A program made the translations under genes and the position numbers. A DNA stretch of 64,000 nucleotides, from NCBI GenBank assembly GCA_018350325.1, contig JAEVLN010000024.1, positions 961,248-1,025,247 on the forward strand. The letters run 5' to 3'. The notes beneath the pieces are model-generated. The model had not been told where the DNA came from and did not search any database. It saw only the letters and a program-made list of their open reading frames with translations. Source of the DNA: Globodera rostochiensis (lineage: Eukaryota; Nematoda; Chromadorea; Rhabditida; Heteroderidae). Shown here in pieces: positions 54,401 to 64,000 of this stretch. Position 1 is the first letter of the stretch. Every line of letters starts with the position of its first letter.

Positions 54401-55518
54401 CACATATTTTGGCATTTTTTGGGATTTTTAGCACATATTTTGGCATTTTTTGCACATATAATCCGGGCCCTAATTATTATTTTAAATGTATTGTTTTTTC
54501 ATTTCATGCCGTCTAATTTAGCGTTTGGATCAAAGCATGGACAATGACTTTGTGCAAAGGTACTTCAGGCCGATCACACGGCAAAATATACTCGACAAAT
54601 ACAACCCAGAGAAACATCGAATTTTAGGTTTGACAAAAAGGGAATTTTTTTTGTTTTGTTATTTTATTAATTTTAACCATTTTTTACCAAGTAAATATTT
54701 GTCATCATTTTATAAAAAATTCAAAAAGTGAAAATTACAAAAAAAAAAAAACATTCTAATAAATTAATCATATTTTAATGAATTAACTAATTTTTTTGGG
54801 TTGGTATACATGCTTAAATGGTTCTTATTTCATCGGAACCAAGATATACAATATTTTTTTTTTTAAATTATGTAAATGAAAACAAAACTAAAAATTTTAT
54901 TTTATTAGAATGCTGTATAACTCAAAAGTCTGACATTTTTTATTATTTTGATTTGTTTTTTAAATCAAAAAATGTTGAACTTTTTAGCAGCACAGAAAAT
55001 TGCCGAATTTACGCGACGAAACCAATTTGCCTCCGGCGTCGTCTACACGGACGCACGCTATGCTGCTGGTGATTGGGGCACACCAAAATAAACTATAAAA
55101 AATTCGTACACTAAAATCTATCTAATTTAAGTTTTTTTATTTTTTTTGATCACCCCTAAATTATTGTGCAAATTCATATTCAATAATACAGAAACGATAA
55201 AATGAATCTTGGAGCAAAAATACTGAAAATTTGGAAATAATTACATTTTGAAGAGGCACTAATTAAATTTGTTACAAAGCACTAATTAAATTTTAACTCC
55301 TAGCAGGTGAACAACAGAATACCAACCATTCAAAAAAGTCAAACAATCACCACAACAATGGCACCACTGCAAAGGCTGGCACCAGCGGCTATGCTGCTAA
55401 CAAAAGCCAGCAGAGCAACGACGCCTCGGGCGCTAATCGTCCGATCAGCGGTGTGCAGCGCAAAGCGCCCGCACGACTGGAAGCAATTCAAGTTGTGCGC
55501 AACAAGTCCTTTACATGA
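45434..55518 (+). CDS. osm-3: OSM-3 / KIF17-type homodimeric kinesin-2 (18 exons)
   Basis: Anterograde intraflagellar-transport motor of sensory cilia. Exons: 45434-45505, 45614-45646, 45805-45921, 46325-46519, 46870-46944, 47007-47131, 47555-47691, 47768-47883, 48192-48224, 48653-48836, 49829-49985, 50523-50725, 52112-52221, 52654-52918, 53738-53841, 54522-54627, 54988-55068, 55307-55518; phases agree throughout, giving 774 residues. Motor landmarks in order: [21 protein letters not shown]-loop YGQTGSGKT, switch I NEDSSRSHSIF (across an intron), switch [12 protein letters not shown], and the neck-proximal [21 protein letters not shown] coiled-coil stalk follows ([51 protein letters not shown]), then a low-complexity Asn/Ser tail ending [15 protein letters not shown]. 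elegans OSM-3 is about 75 residues shorter. Donors of exons 10 and 11 (GTTGGT, GTTCGA) are weak but required by phase. Retention past exon 14 or 17 would give alternative C-termini (stops at 52953 and 55091). Confidence 0.93.
46033..46120. mobile_element. Tiny hAT-like MITE in osm-3 intron 3
   Basis: Ends CAGTGATTACC and GGAAATCACTG; flanks GTCAAGTG (46025-46032) and GTTAAGTG (46121-46128), 7 of 8 matching. 88 bp, no coding capacity. Confidence 0.7.
46575..46790. repeat. GATCGA/TCTTGA word block in osm-3 intron 4
   Basis: Dense direct and inverted copies of ATCGA, GATCTTG and CAAGAT. It resembles the interior of the small element at 62282-62364. Boundaries are unclear. Confidence 0.5.
47305..47605. 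repeat. Tandem duplication covering the start of osm-3 exon 7
   Basis: Two copies of about 150 bp. The first (about 47305-47450) contains CACTCAATTTTCATTGTATA and CGTTGAA, a decayed copy of the exon 7 start CACTCAATTTTCACTGTGTA. The preceding GCTTAATTGTCATT, AAATGTTTATTCCTAT and AAGTCTAAAATTTATTTAAA are shared too. The exon copy lacks a proper acceptor (ATCTCATC in place of TTTAAGATCC). Confidence 0.8.
48360..48470. repeat. Palindromic dispersed repeat in osm-3 intron 9
   Basis: GCGGTGCCGATAGGCGCCGG followed by CGAGAAAATTTTTGATTTTT; a single copy with the family's usual tail. Confidence 0.6.
49101..49615. mobile_element. hAT-like element, TTTTTAGTCCCTA word family, in osm-3 intron 10
   Basis: Ends TAGAGACGAG / AAAGTCTCTA (short TIR TAGAGAC) with flanks GTTATCAT (49093-49100) and ATTATCAT (49616-49623), 7 of 8 matching. 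The interior repeats TTTTTAGTCCCTATTTTG many times. No transposase frame. Related ends (TAGAGCCGAGATTTT) occur near 17840 and 22620. Confidence 0.75.
50277..50410. repeat. Solitary end of the CCGTTTT-word hAT-like family
   Basis: Begins CAGGGATGGGCGGAAATTTA and continues with AACGGAAAACGG words, matching the ends of the element at 15135-16022. The other end was not found before osm-3 exon 12 (50523). Confidence 0.7.
50900..51828 (-). mobile_element. Mariner element remnant in osm-3 intron 12
   Basis: Perfect inverted ends of about 28 bp (GGGTGTTAACTAAGTTCTGT and complement) flanked by TA (50898-50899, 51829-51830), the mariner signature. On the minus strand at about 51670-51430 lies the remnant of the transposase N-terminal helix-turn-helix region: [19 protein letters not shown], then [13 protein letters not shown] and, after a frame change, [14 protein letters not shown]. 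The catalytic DDD region is absent. Confidence 0.88.
52958..53462. mobile_element. ATATGGA-word inverted-repeat element in osm-3 intron 14
   Basis: Ends TAGGGCTACAAATTATATGG and CCATATAATTTGTAGCCC(A), with similar flanks ACTAATTAG and ACTAATAG. The interior repeats AAATATGG/GGAAAATATGG. It begins 5 nt after a stop codon that would end a shorter osm-3 isoform. Confidence 0.75.
53899..54472. mobile_element. TTTTAGCACATATT-word hAT-like element in osm-3 intron 15
   Basis: Ends TAGGGCTGGGATTTTTATGT and ACATATAATCCGGGCCCTA; flanks ATTATTAT on both sides (53891-53898, 54473-54480), a perfect though low-complexity duplication. The interior is TTTTAGCACATATTTTGGCA words. A truncated relative starts at 36736. 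Confidence 0.75.
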
Positions 55519-58206
55519 CGCATACTCATGGAAATCATGTGTGATTATTAGCTGAAAATGGCATAGGTTGGGAGCGGGATTTTTGGAAAAATCAAAAAAC
55601 CCTGGACAAATGGACAAAAAAAAAGATTGGTAAAAACGGGCTGCATATAAAGGAAGTTTTAAAGGATTTATTGAACCGGGACCAAATTTCAGTTCTAAAA
55701 ATGTAAATTTCAGTACTATTCTCTAGGTCCCGGCCCGATGCACCACAAAATGTTAAAGCCACAAAATGTCGCCATTGTTTTTTAAATTAATAACAAATGT
55801 CAGTTTGTGCAGCTTCGACCCCAACTTTGTCATATACAAATGATTTTTTTTGCAAAATTTTTCGCATTTAAAAAAAAATCGCGAAATTTTATGAATATTT
55901 TGTTTTAAATTTATAAATTCAACATTTCGTGGCTTTGATGTTGGCGTGCCGTCCCGGCCCGACCTAACTCTACCTGAAAATTGTTTAATTATACAATGTT
56001 TTCTGTTGTACAAAATCTGTAAACATATTTTTATTTATACCATGTGTTCATATAAGCATTCTTTTTTATAGCATAAATAATTTATTTACAAATTATTATG
56101 CAAATTCTACAGAAATGATAAAATGAATATTTAAAAAATAACTGGAGCAAAAAATATTGAAAATTTGGAATTAATTAAATTTTGCAGAGCGCCAATTAAA
56201 ATACAAAGCACAAATTAAATCTTTACAGAGCACTACTCCTAATTAAAATTGTATTTTTAACAATTAATTAATACAACTTTATTAACCCTGTTTTATTTTA
56301 ATAAATTATATCCCGTCAAGATCTTTACGAACCAATTATCTTCAATAAAATAAAATGAATATTCTTACATATGACGACGTCAAACTTGCAATGAAACAAA
56401 TAACACCAGGTGCGCCTTGCACGCACACCTTTTTCCCAATGCTTTTCAATTTGATTACGCTAAAAGATTAAGCGAAATGCCATGGTGGGGCGGCGCGGTA
56501 AGCAGTTATGCCACAAACAGCGGCGGCAGGCTAAAGCAGCGCTCACCATTTTAAATTTATTAAATTTATGCTAAGACCGGAATTTTGGCCTCATCCGGAC
56601 CCGGAAACCGAATTCTTAAATTCGAAAAAAACCGGACCGGACAGAATAATCTGGGTAACGCACCAATAGGTTGAATTTTTTATTAGAAACCATTTGCTTC
56701 AAAAAGAATCCTTTAAAATGCTTTATTTACGAAATAATTTCGAGTTAAAATGTTCTTTATCAGGTGTCAATAAACATTCCAAAACTCTTGGAAAAGAGTT
56801 AAAATCTTCGTCTAAAGATCAATCAGAACAAAAACAAAAACTTGTTGAGGAGATAAATGCGTCTCAATAACTAAAAGCGGCATTTGCAGTGCCCACATTT
56901 GTGCCGTAGATAAAAGCATTAAGGAGCTATGGTCACAAATTAAAGATTTGCATAAAGCCCCACTCTGCTACGTTGTCTTGACTTTTGGCCCGTACACAAT
57001 TTTTTGTTTCTCGCTTTTTGCTCCAATTTTGCTCTCTCTCTATACAATCAATTTAAATAAGAAAAATATCTTTTCATCTTTTTGGCCTTGGATTGAATAA
57101 GAAGAATATCTTTTTCTTCTTTTTGGCCTTGGGTAATCCGGGTTCGACCCAAAAACCTGGACTGCTGGATCCGTATAGTCCGAGTCCGGATCCTAGTCTC
57201 TAAATCCTAGCGAGCGCTTGGGATGCGCTCGATAAGCTAAAAAGGCGAAAACCTGAATTTAAAACATCCGAAAACTGGTAAAGACTAAAAGTGACCTCCA
57301 TAACTTTTTGATCGGGCTTAAGGGCACAATGTTTAAAAAAACTGGTTTCATTGTTACGTTTTTTCGTTTTGAACAAAAATTTACACTGGCTTCTTTTTGT
57401 TGCTTAACCAACAAAAAAATTCTAGAACCGGAAATCATTAAACAAAAAAACGAAAATTGATGTCTGGCCTCATTAGATAAGCAGTGGTTGTACTTTGTGC
57501 TAAAGAACAGTGCATAATTCAAAATCATTTTGAGTGTTAGCCATAATTAATTTAGTTTTTTTTTAAATTTTCAAAAATTATATGAATGAATAAGAATACA
57601 AATTTACACATCTAATTAAGGGATTTTTGTTAACTATTTAGGCCATTTTTGGTGCTTATTTTGAGATTTTAATGGACTATTTAGTTTAAAAAATCGGGTT
57701 GGCGTCAATTCATTTTTCTGAACGATGAAAAGCTCCTTCTGATCAAGCAAATAACCTCACCATTTTTCGTCTTATGGTAACCATTTGCGTCATATTTTTA
57801 CTTATCAACCGTGGGAAGTTTCTTTAATATTAATTATGACATTTTGTCATTTTGTTTTGTTACCAAAACCGTCCAATAATTTCCCATATTATACGAAAGT
57901 GGGAAAATAATTTCTTCGTCAAACATTCTACATTTAAATGCAAAGCGTAATAGGCAAACCATCTCATTCGGCTAAAATTTCTTTTCCAAATTAAATTTAT
58001 TAAAATTTTAAAAGCCTTAAAAACAACCAAATTTTATTTGTATTTTTTGATTTTGTTTTTGTTTGTAAAAGCTGGTGTAATTCCAAGCCAAACATGGAAT
58101 TAATTCGATGGTTTTAATTTAAGCGGTGTCAAATTTGCGTTGACGGGTCAAATAACGTGTTTAATGGGTCCCAAATGTAAATTTTGTTAGCATTTTCAAT
58201 CAAAGA
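55519..58206. other. Intergenic, no convincing gene
   Basis: AT-rich. A short plus-strand open frame at 56354-56470 (MNILTYDDVKLAMKQITP, with a donor-like GGTGCG after it) may be a first exon but has no partner. 56575-56660 and 57125-57205 contain CCGGACCGG/GTCCGGATC words of another short-word element. 57060-57130 is a two-copy tandem repeat (AAGAAAAATATCTTTTCATC, TTTTTGGCCTTGG). Confidence 0.4.
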
Positions 58207-58214
58207 TATAAATA
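58207..58214 (+). promoter_or_regulatory. TATA box
   Basis: TATAAATA about 147 bp before the ATG at 58361; a second TATAAAAT stands at 58236. Either could serve the ORF downstream. Confidence 0.35.
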
Positions 58215-58360
58215 GGTGCACCTTTTTGGCATGGTTATAAAATCACATCAGAACAACCGTTCGCCCGTTAACCCAATTTCCACCTAAAAACGATTTTTGT
58301 TACATTCATATTTACAATTTTTGTCCCACCATATTCTCACAAAATTTCACTGCTTTAGAG

Positions 58361-58594
58361 ATGACAATTTTGTTAAAAAAATTCAAAAAGTCGCCTGTTG
58401 ACGACAAACAACCGCTTGTCAAAGATCAGAAAGATGATCAAATTAGTCTTAGCGATGTGGAAGCTCAGCTGATCACTACCGATCAATATCAAAAAGAATT
58501 GGACGCTGCCGAACAGCAACTACAGAAACAGATTGATCAAGAACGCAAAGACTACTACATCGTTTTGAATTTGCGACGTGCTGGCCTCTTGTGA
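58361..58594 (+). CDS. Small charged helical protein, single exon
   Basis: A 77-residue ORF after a T-rich leader (58261-58360). MTILLKKFKKSPVDDKQPLV is followed by an acidic segment (DQKDDQISLSDVEAQLI) and a predicted helix (YQKELDAAEQQLQKQIDQER) ending NLRRAGLL and a stop. No known domain and no signal peptide. TATA-like boxes upstream and a clean start support it. It resembles the other small TATA-preceded genes at 31-33 kb in size and charge, not in sequence. Confidence 0.5.
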   Translation: MTILLKKFKKSPVDDKQPLVKDQKDDQISLSDVEAQLITTDQYQKELDAAEQQLQKQIDQERKDYYIVLNLRRAGLL

Positions 58595-58869
58595 ATTTTT
58601 GTGAAAATGACAAAAAAACCCAATTATTTGATTAACCTTTCATTGATGTCAATGTTGTAAAATAATTTTAAATTCAATAGATGTTAAATCACTTTTAAAT
58701 GACTTTGCAAAATTTTGATTTTGGTTTTTTTAATGAGCATCCAGAGAATAGCTCAAACTCAAAGCTACTCTGAAAAATTCCGTTTTCGACCCAAGTGTTG
58801 AAAATGAAAATCGTCAATTTGTACTAAAAGCAGACGAATCAATTGAATACATTTCAAAAACTTTATTGC

Positions 58870-59330
58870 CAGAGGTGAACGGAAAATCGGTCACCGGAAA
58901 ATTGGTCACCAAGGGTTTTCGGAAAATTGGTCACCGAAAATTGGTCACCAGGATATTTCGAGTTTTTCATTCTAACTTTTTTCAAACAACTCTAAAAGCT
59001 TAGCTTTCTTCTGAAAAAAGCTTCTTCAGACTAAATGCTGTCAAATGTTAATAAATTCTTGTATTCTGTAGACTTTTAAGTTTGTAAGCTGAAAAGTGGT
59101 TCCTTCCAAGAAAATTCGCGCCCCTTTACGCTAACTTTGTTTATACTAAGCCTAATTGATTGCAATTAGTATCAATCAAAAGATCTCTTCGAGTTGAGTC
59201 ACATAGCAAAGAAAGCTAAGCTTTTAAGTTCAAAAAACTCGAAATATCCTGGTGACCAATTTTCGGTGACCAATTTTCCGAAAACCCTTGGTGACCAATT
59301 TTCCGGTGACCGATTTTCCGGGACTCTCGC
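58870..59330. mobile_element. GGTCACC-word inverted-repeat element
   Basis: ACGGAAAATCGGTCACCGGA (from about 58878) and AAATTGGTCACCAAGGGTTT pair with ACCAATTTTCCGGTGACCGA at 59296 and CCTTGGTGACCAATTTT at 59286. The inverted ends are about 120 bp each and continue into CTCGAAATATCCTGG. The left border CAGAGG is hAT-like, but no target duplication was found. Confidence 0.65.
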
Positions 59331-61418
59331 CAGAAGCCCCCAAAATGCTCTTTTTCGAGTTTTCCACTTTTTTGCCATAAACTTTTTTTGATTGGAAATT
59401 TCGACAGGGTTTAATTTTGATTGTAACAATAAATTTATTAAAATTTAAATTAATGTATTATTAAATTTTAAAGCATTCAAACATGTGTGTTTCGGGCGTT
59501 GCTTAGTTTAAAATTTGTTAATTAAATGATAAATGAATTTCGATTTGTGCATTTCCTGCCGAGTTCTTGTTATCAAGTAGTTTGCCATTATGTACATTGT
59601 TGCATTAAATGTCCTTATTGAAAAATTTTGTTTAAATTTTGAATTAATCTTTAGCTAGATGGCCAAATTAATTAATTTTCAAGTATTTTTCTCATTACCT
59701 TTTGAATTTCTTTCCTTGGAGTTTTTGCTTTAAAAATGTTAATTTAACTTTTGCTCTTTTTTCCAAATTTCTAAAATTTTAGAGCAATTTCCTTAACAAA
59801 ACATTGATAAAACTTCGAATTTTTCTCGGCGGCGCCTACCACCACAGCCAATTTTTTAAAATTTATTTTTTTTTGTCAACAAATTTACCTTTCACATACT
59901 GTTCTCATTTAAATTAAATTTAAATAAAATAAAATCAAATCAAATTTTTATTTTTTTAAGGGGCCATTCCAAACGGCCCGGTCCAAAAATTCATTGGGCT
60001 CGCGCGCGCTAATTGGGAGTTTTTGCACACAAGCCCAAACCTTTAGCAAAAAGGAAATATATAAATTATTTTTATTTTTTGATGGGGTATATGCCCAAAA
60101 TTATTTTACGTTTAATTATTTTACCTTTCGTGTAAAAAATAAAATTTGTCATATTTATTAAGTCCCACATTTTTTGCTCAAAATTCATCTACAAATGTCA
60201 TGCGCGTTATGATGAGATAAATGTGGCATTTCTCACATTTTTTACGTTTTTGATATGCCAAAAAATGTAGAAATCCAATTAGTTAATATGCATTTCGTTG
60301 AATCTTTAAGCTTTCATGCGAAAATCGCAAAATATTCTAAAACTAATTTTGTATTTTCTCACAATTTGTTTTTGATTGACGCAATTGATAATTTGCAGTT
60401 CCAAACATGTTAATTTGGCATTTAGTAAAATTAAAACTAGGTATGTCTTCAAGACAAAAAAAAACTAAATAATCAGAAAATTTAGTAAATTATTGTCGCA
60501 TTTATCGGAAGCCCGACTTTGCTTAATTTTTTGTTTCAAAAATTATCGTATTTTTATACAATTTTCATAATAATTAAGTAAGTTAGATAGATAGCTCTGT
60601 TGAACAAAATTTGAAAAATTTAAAATCCAGGCTCCTTTTATGTTTCCTCTCCCCCCATAAAGTAAAATTTTTTCAATGTCAAAATCTGTTGAAAATTCGT
60701 GGTCATCAACAGCAGCGGCAACCTTTTACATTGCGATCGGTATCCGTCAGTTCTAATCCGTCGTCTGATCAATTTAAGCGATCTATGCCCATAGGAATTG
60801 GGAACAAAACGCCAATTTCAATCAGTGATAGACCATTCAGCAGCAGCAGAGCAGCTTGAAAGATGTTATGTGATTGCATCAGAAGTTCGGTTCGCCATGA
60901 TCTTTTTTTAAAAATAGGTATGTCGAGAAACATGAATTTCATATTTTGTAAAATTAATATCAACATCACAATTTGTATTACTCAATGATGAAATTTATTT
61001 TCAAGTAACCTGAAGCTTTATGAAGCATTGGGATCCAAAATGTCCGACGTCGGCGTAAGAAAATTTTCAATATTTTCAAGGGCCAGGCGCATTTGAATAG
61101 CGCTTTTATTTCAAAAAATTCGCCCAAATATTGAGAATTTTTGGCTTGAAACTTTAATAAAATGTGGGAAATTTTGCAATAGTTGTCAACGAATTAAATG
61201 TTATTGTAGTTTTTGGTGAATTTTTGATTGGGGGAATTTTTGGAAAATTCTCCAATTAGGTGGAGAGTGTTTGGTTGATTGTTTGGGGATCTGATTTATG
61301 ATTTTAAGCGCCCGGTTAGGCTTTTTTGATAATTGAATGTCAAATTTAAAGAATTTTTGATGTATAATTTGAAACACAATGAAAGCTTGAAAAATTTAAA
61401 TATTCAAATAAACAAAAA
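59331..61418. other. Intergenic, no convincing gene
   Basis: AT-rich with one palindromic repeat remnant (59825-59845, CGGCGGCGCCTACCACC). A plus-strand open frame ending at 60859 (HQQQRQPFTLRSVSVSSNPS, then SISDRPFSSSRAA) lies in a GC-richer patch and could be an exon; it has no good start. Not annotated as a gene. Confidence 0.4.
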
Positions 61419-61972
61419 TTATGTTAATATTTTATTTTGATCTGAATTAAATGGATAAAATGGGTTGACAACGGAGTCGTTGATGCTTTTGCAGTCAATT
61501 TCATCCCACCACACAATGTGTAACAATTTTCTGTCCAATTCATTAATTTCGTCGTATAAATCCTTCATTTTTTGACAAAGTTTTGATGGCAACAAATTTG
61601 AGTCCAAAAGCATCTAAAAACTAATTTTTATAATTCATTTTCAAATGAATATATTAATATAAATAATTTGTTGAACTAGAACCATTTTTTCAGAACTAAT
61701 TTATAAATTATTTAATTTTTGGAGAACTTTTAAAATTTTAATTAATTAATTATAGTGTACCATAATTTCACTAGCAATTTTCTTTGTGCCAATTGGAAGT
61801 TTACCCATATTTGGGACCCAGTCTTCGTTGTCAAAACGTACATTTTGTTGCTGCAAATTATTAAATAAAAATGATATATTATAATATAAAATGTTACCTT
61901 ACGATTACATGATGAAAAACAAGCAAACGAATAATGAAAAAATAAAAATATTACGATACAATAATACCGCAT
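61419..61972 (-). CDS. Small secreted protein (3 exons)
   Basis: Exons 61972-61898, 61850-61761 and 61613-61419 join in phase 0 at GT-AG borders to 119 residues. Exon 1 is a signal peptide (MRYYCIVIFLFFHYSFACFS). The mature part starts near SCNRK and includes RFDNEDWVPNMGKLPIGTKK, then a helix (LPSKLCQKMKDLYDEINELD) and IVWWDEIDCKSINDSVV. Few cysteines; no known domain. The protein would be exported. Neighbours are intergenic AT-rich DNA on both sides. Confidence 0.7.
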
Positions 61973-63705
61973 CAAATTAATTTATAAAATGAATTTTAAT
62001 TATAAAATTAGTCAAAATGATTCAAATTGATTGTTTAATAACAATCGGTCGCTCTTCTTACACCTCCGAACACGAAAATGTCCTCAAGAGGGTACATAAA
62101 AGGAAATAACAACAATTTTTACATGGAATTGGCCGCCCATTCAAATTGATTGTAAAATAGGAACATTTTTATTTGCCCAATCTACCAAGGTAGCCAATTT
62201 TTTTGCAATTTTAAATTAGATAAAAAAATATTTCTTCATTTTAACGCCTGTCGCTGTATCCTTTATTTAGATGATCTTAACTAGAGATTGGACCAATCGC
62301 GATTTTCGATCGAAATCTGGATCGACGAGAGATTCGATCGAACGGTTCACAAGTTCGAACTCTAATCATAACGAAAAATAGCCGCAAATTTTTTAAAATT
62401 TTCCGATGGCGCATATCGGCCCCATCGCATGTCCGTTTATAAGCTCATATTTAGTGTAAATTTCGTCAATTTTACCTCGAAATACTCGTCTTCAGTAGAA
62501 AATTCTCAATTGAACAGTTTAGTATAATTAAAATTTCTATTGTTTTTAACGCATTCGGTTTACACAAATAATAAATGATGCGGATTTTATTTGTGTCTAG
62601 TGCACAGTTAAAAGAAGATGGAATATTAAAATTTATTTTAATGTTTCTTCCCCACCTTTACTATTCTTACAAATATTTACTGCAATAGTTTAAGGTTTAC
62701 CAATTACATATATTATTTATTAAAATTAAATAATAATAAAAAATAAGTTGTTAAATTTTTGAAAAAACCGGTAACCGGCGGGGTGAGGGGGAGTAGGTTT
62801 TTAACCGCTTTTAAACAACACTATAAAAAGTTTCAAATTTCTTGAAAAAAAAAGTGCAAATGCACGCAGCTCACCAACTCGCTGCGCTTTACGCTAAATT
62901 TCGTTCATCTATGCTAACCGGTTTTTCCGAACATTTCCGGCAGTTTTAGCTGTTGTTTTCAGGTGTCATCTTTCTCCATTACGTCTCATTCTGTGTCCGT
63001 CCGTCCGTCAACTTCTCTTATATGATGATGATGCTCTGTCCCATTCATTCATCCCGGATCCCAGCCGTCCCCCCCACCCCACCCCTCCCTCCGTACATAA
63101 AGTAGGTAAATAGTAATTAGTAAACTGGGAGAATGAGAAAGTGCGCGGACAATGACAGTGATGGACCGGAGGATTATGGGACTCTCGGAGTCAGTCCTAA
63201 GCGCCGCGGGGGGTGGCGGGGGGGGGGGGGGAGGAGGGGAGTGGAGAACGGACAGTTCACGAGAGCCGCTGTGGACGGGAGGAAGGATGAGGACATTGGT
63301 CAACCACCGACCGCATCACAAATCGGTGCTGGAAGACAAATCGATTTTCAACTATTTAACTTTCAACAATTGGTTGGAATAGAGCGCCACTTAGCTGAGA
63401 CGAGACAGACTTCCATTCTCCCGAGCACAGATTTAATTAGTAGAAAATTGAATTTTTTTTATGTCAAAGCGGGATTGGGAGTTTAAGGAGAAAAAAAATA
63501 CCCGGGATCGGGATTAGTATGCCGGAATTTTTTAAGGAGAAAAAAATGATCCAAGTCCACGTAAGGCATTTCAGTCTTAATTCCGATCCTATTCTACCAT
63601 GTTTCGAAATATTTTTTTAATAAACATTCGTTGCCTTAAGAGGAGTCTGATCAAATTTTATAATTTTTTTTGTTTTTTTCTGCCTCAAAATATTCAATCA
63701 CTGTG
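61973..63705. other. Intergenic; one MITE and a GC-rich stretch
   Basis: Contains the element at 62282-62364 and a degenerate palindromic repeat (62400-62425). 62995-63330 is unusually G/C-rich for the window, with TGATGATGATG, poly-C and poly-G runs; ORFs on both strands there (117 and 84 codons) are not credible proteins. It could be a promoter or untranslated leader of the gene at the right edge. Confidence 0.4.
62282..62364. mobile_element. Tiny hAT-like MITE, GATCGA word family
   Basis: 83 bp, from TAGAGATTGG to CGAACTCTA, with flanks ATCTTAAC (62274-62281) and ATCATAAC (62365-62372), 7 of 8 matching. The interior is TCGATCGAAATC and CGAGAGATTCGATCG words. Confidence 0.65.
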
Positions 63706-63894
63706 ATGCTTTTCACTGTACGCAACTTGCCATTTGTATTCATGCTCTTCGTCTCAATCACATCGCTTCTCCTCAATGCTCACGCCCAAATTGCCGATGA
63801 AAACGGGCCGCCGTCCTCGCCGATGGCCTCTTCAGCTGAAGGAAACACCCTTTTGGCTGCCCTAAAGCGCGTTTTCATGAGCACCCCTCCGGCG
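63706..63894 (+). CDS. First exon of a secreted protein (runs off the window)
   Basis: Sixty-three codons from the ATG at 63706 to a perfect donor (GCG/GTAAGT). The start is a signal peptide (LPFVFMLFVSITSLLLNAHA, cleavage likely after AHA). The mature start QIADENGPPSSPMASSAEGN leads into LLAALKRVFMSTPPA. An upstream in-frame Met (63670) exists, but this start puts the hydrophobic core at the right distance. Later exons lie beyond 64000, so the family cannot be named. Confidence 0.65.
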
Positions 63895-64000
63895 GTAAGT
63901 CAAAAGACAATTTGGTCACATCAGGGTGGCCCCACCTGTAAAACCCACAAAGCATGAATAAGCCTATGCAAAAGCAGGCAGGAAACCCACTAAAAAGCAG

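Noticed and set aside
63049..63486. GC-rich ORFs on both strands (84 and 117 codons)
   Set aside because: Composition is driven by poly-G/poly-C; no domain and no splice support.

Overview
This is an AT-rich eukaryotic window, almost certainly from a nematode. The gene content points there: an intron-rich ortholog of the ciliary kinesin OSM-3, Srg-like and Sre-like chemoreceptors, and several small genes encoding secreted proteins. The secretome flavour (small Cys-rich protein, signal-peptide proteins, a RING protein with a signal peptide) would fit a plant-parasitic tylenchid such as a cyst nematode, but that narrower placement is inference. Introns are mostly short GT-AG introns expanded by transposons. 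Gene models below were built by hand from splice signals and phase agreement.

Layout. 0-1.8 kb: remains of an M41 (FtsH-type) peptidase gene. 2.0-3.2 kb: a decayed hAT transposon with terminal inverted repeats (TIRs), a near-perfect target duplication and transposase remnants. 3.2-8 kb: dispersed repeats, no convincing gene. 8.0-9.9 kb: a protein-primed-type family B DNA polymerase pseudogene. 10.2-12.5 kb: a TIR-bounded element carrying a FLYWCH-type zinc finger and three compact intronless ORFs on the other strand; this is the least explained unit of the window. 14.4-16.4 kb: a hAT-type element with another complete hAT-type element nested inside, both with perfect 8-bp target duplications. 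16.6-17.1 kb: a small secreted 10-Cys protein gene. 18.1-22.6 kb and 37.1-40.0 kb: two arms of an inverted duplication, each with an Srg-like receptor gene (left copy frameshifted, right copy intact). The left arm additionally contains a foldback-like element whose inverted ends are built from a 15-16 bp minisatellite. 23.1-24.4 kb: an Sre-like receptor. 25.2-27.7 kb: a small secreted protein gene split by a transposon. 28.0-30.2 kb: a second polymerase pseudogene, next to a lone PAZ (Argonaute) exon at 30.4-30.9 kb. 31.1-33.9 kb: small genes with TATA-like boxes and highly charged or coiled-coil products. 34-35.2 kb: tandem repeats and a pyrimidine-rich tract. 40.6-43.5 kb: an eight-exon gene combining a signal peptide with a C-terminal RING finger. 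45.4-55.5 kb: the 18-exon osm-3 ortholog, with at least six transposon insertions in its introns. 58-64 kb: a small charged ORF, a three-exon secreted protein gene, and the first exon of another secreted protein running off the edge.

The recurring theme is the density of short hAT-like elements. Each family is filled with its own short word (for example GCGGGAT, CCGTTTT, GGAACAG, CGATAG, GTCTCGAG, AACCGG, TTTTAGTCC), and eight insertions have recognisable 8-bp target duplications. Chemoreceptors, OSM-3 (sensory cilium transport) and secreted proteins together read as a sensory/secretory gene neighbourhood embedded in a transposon-rich region, although nothing in the sequence shows that they are co-regulated.
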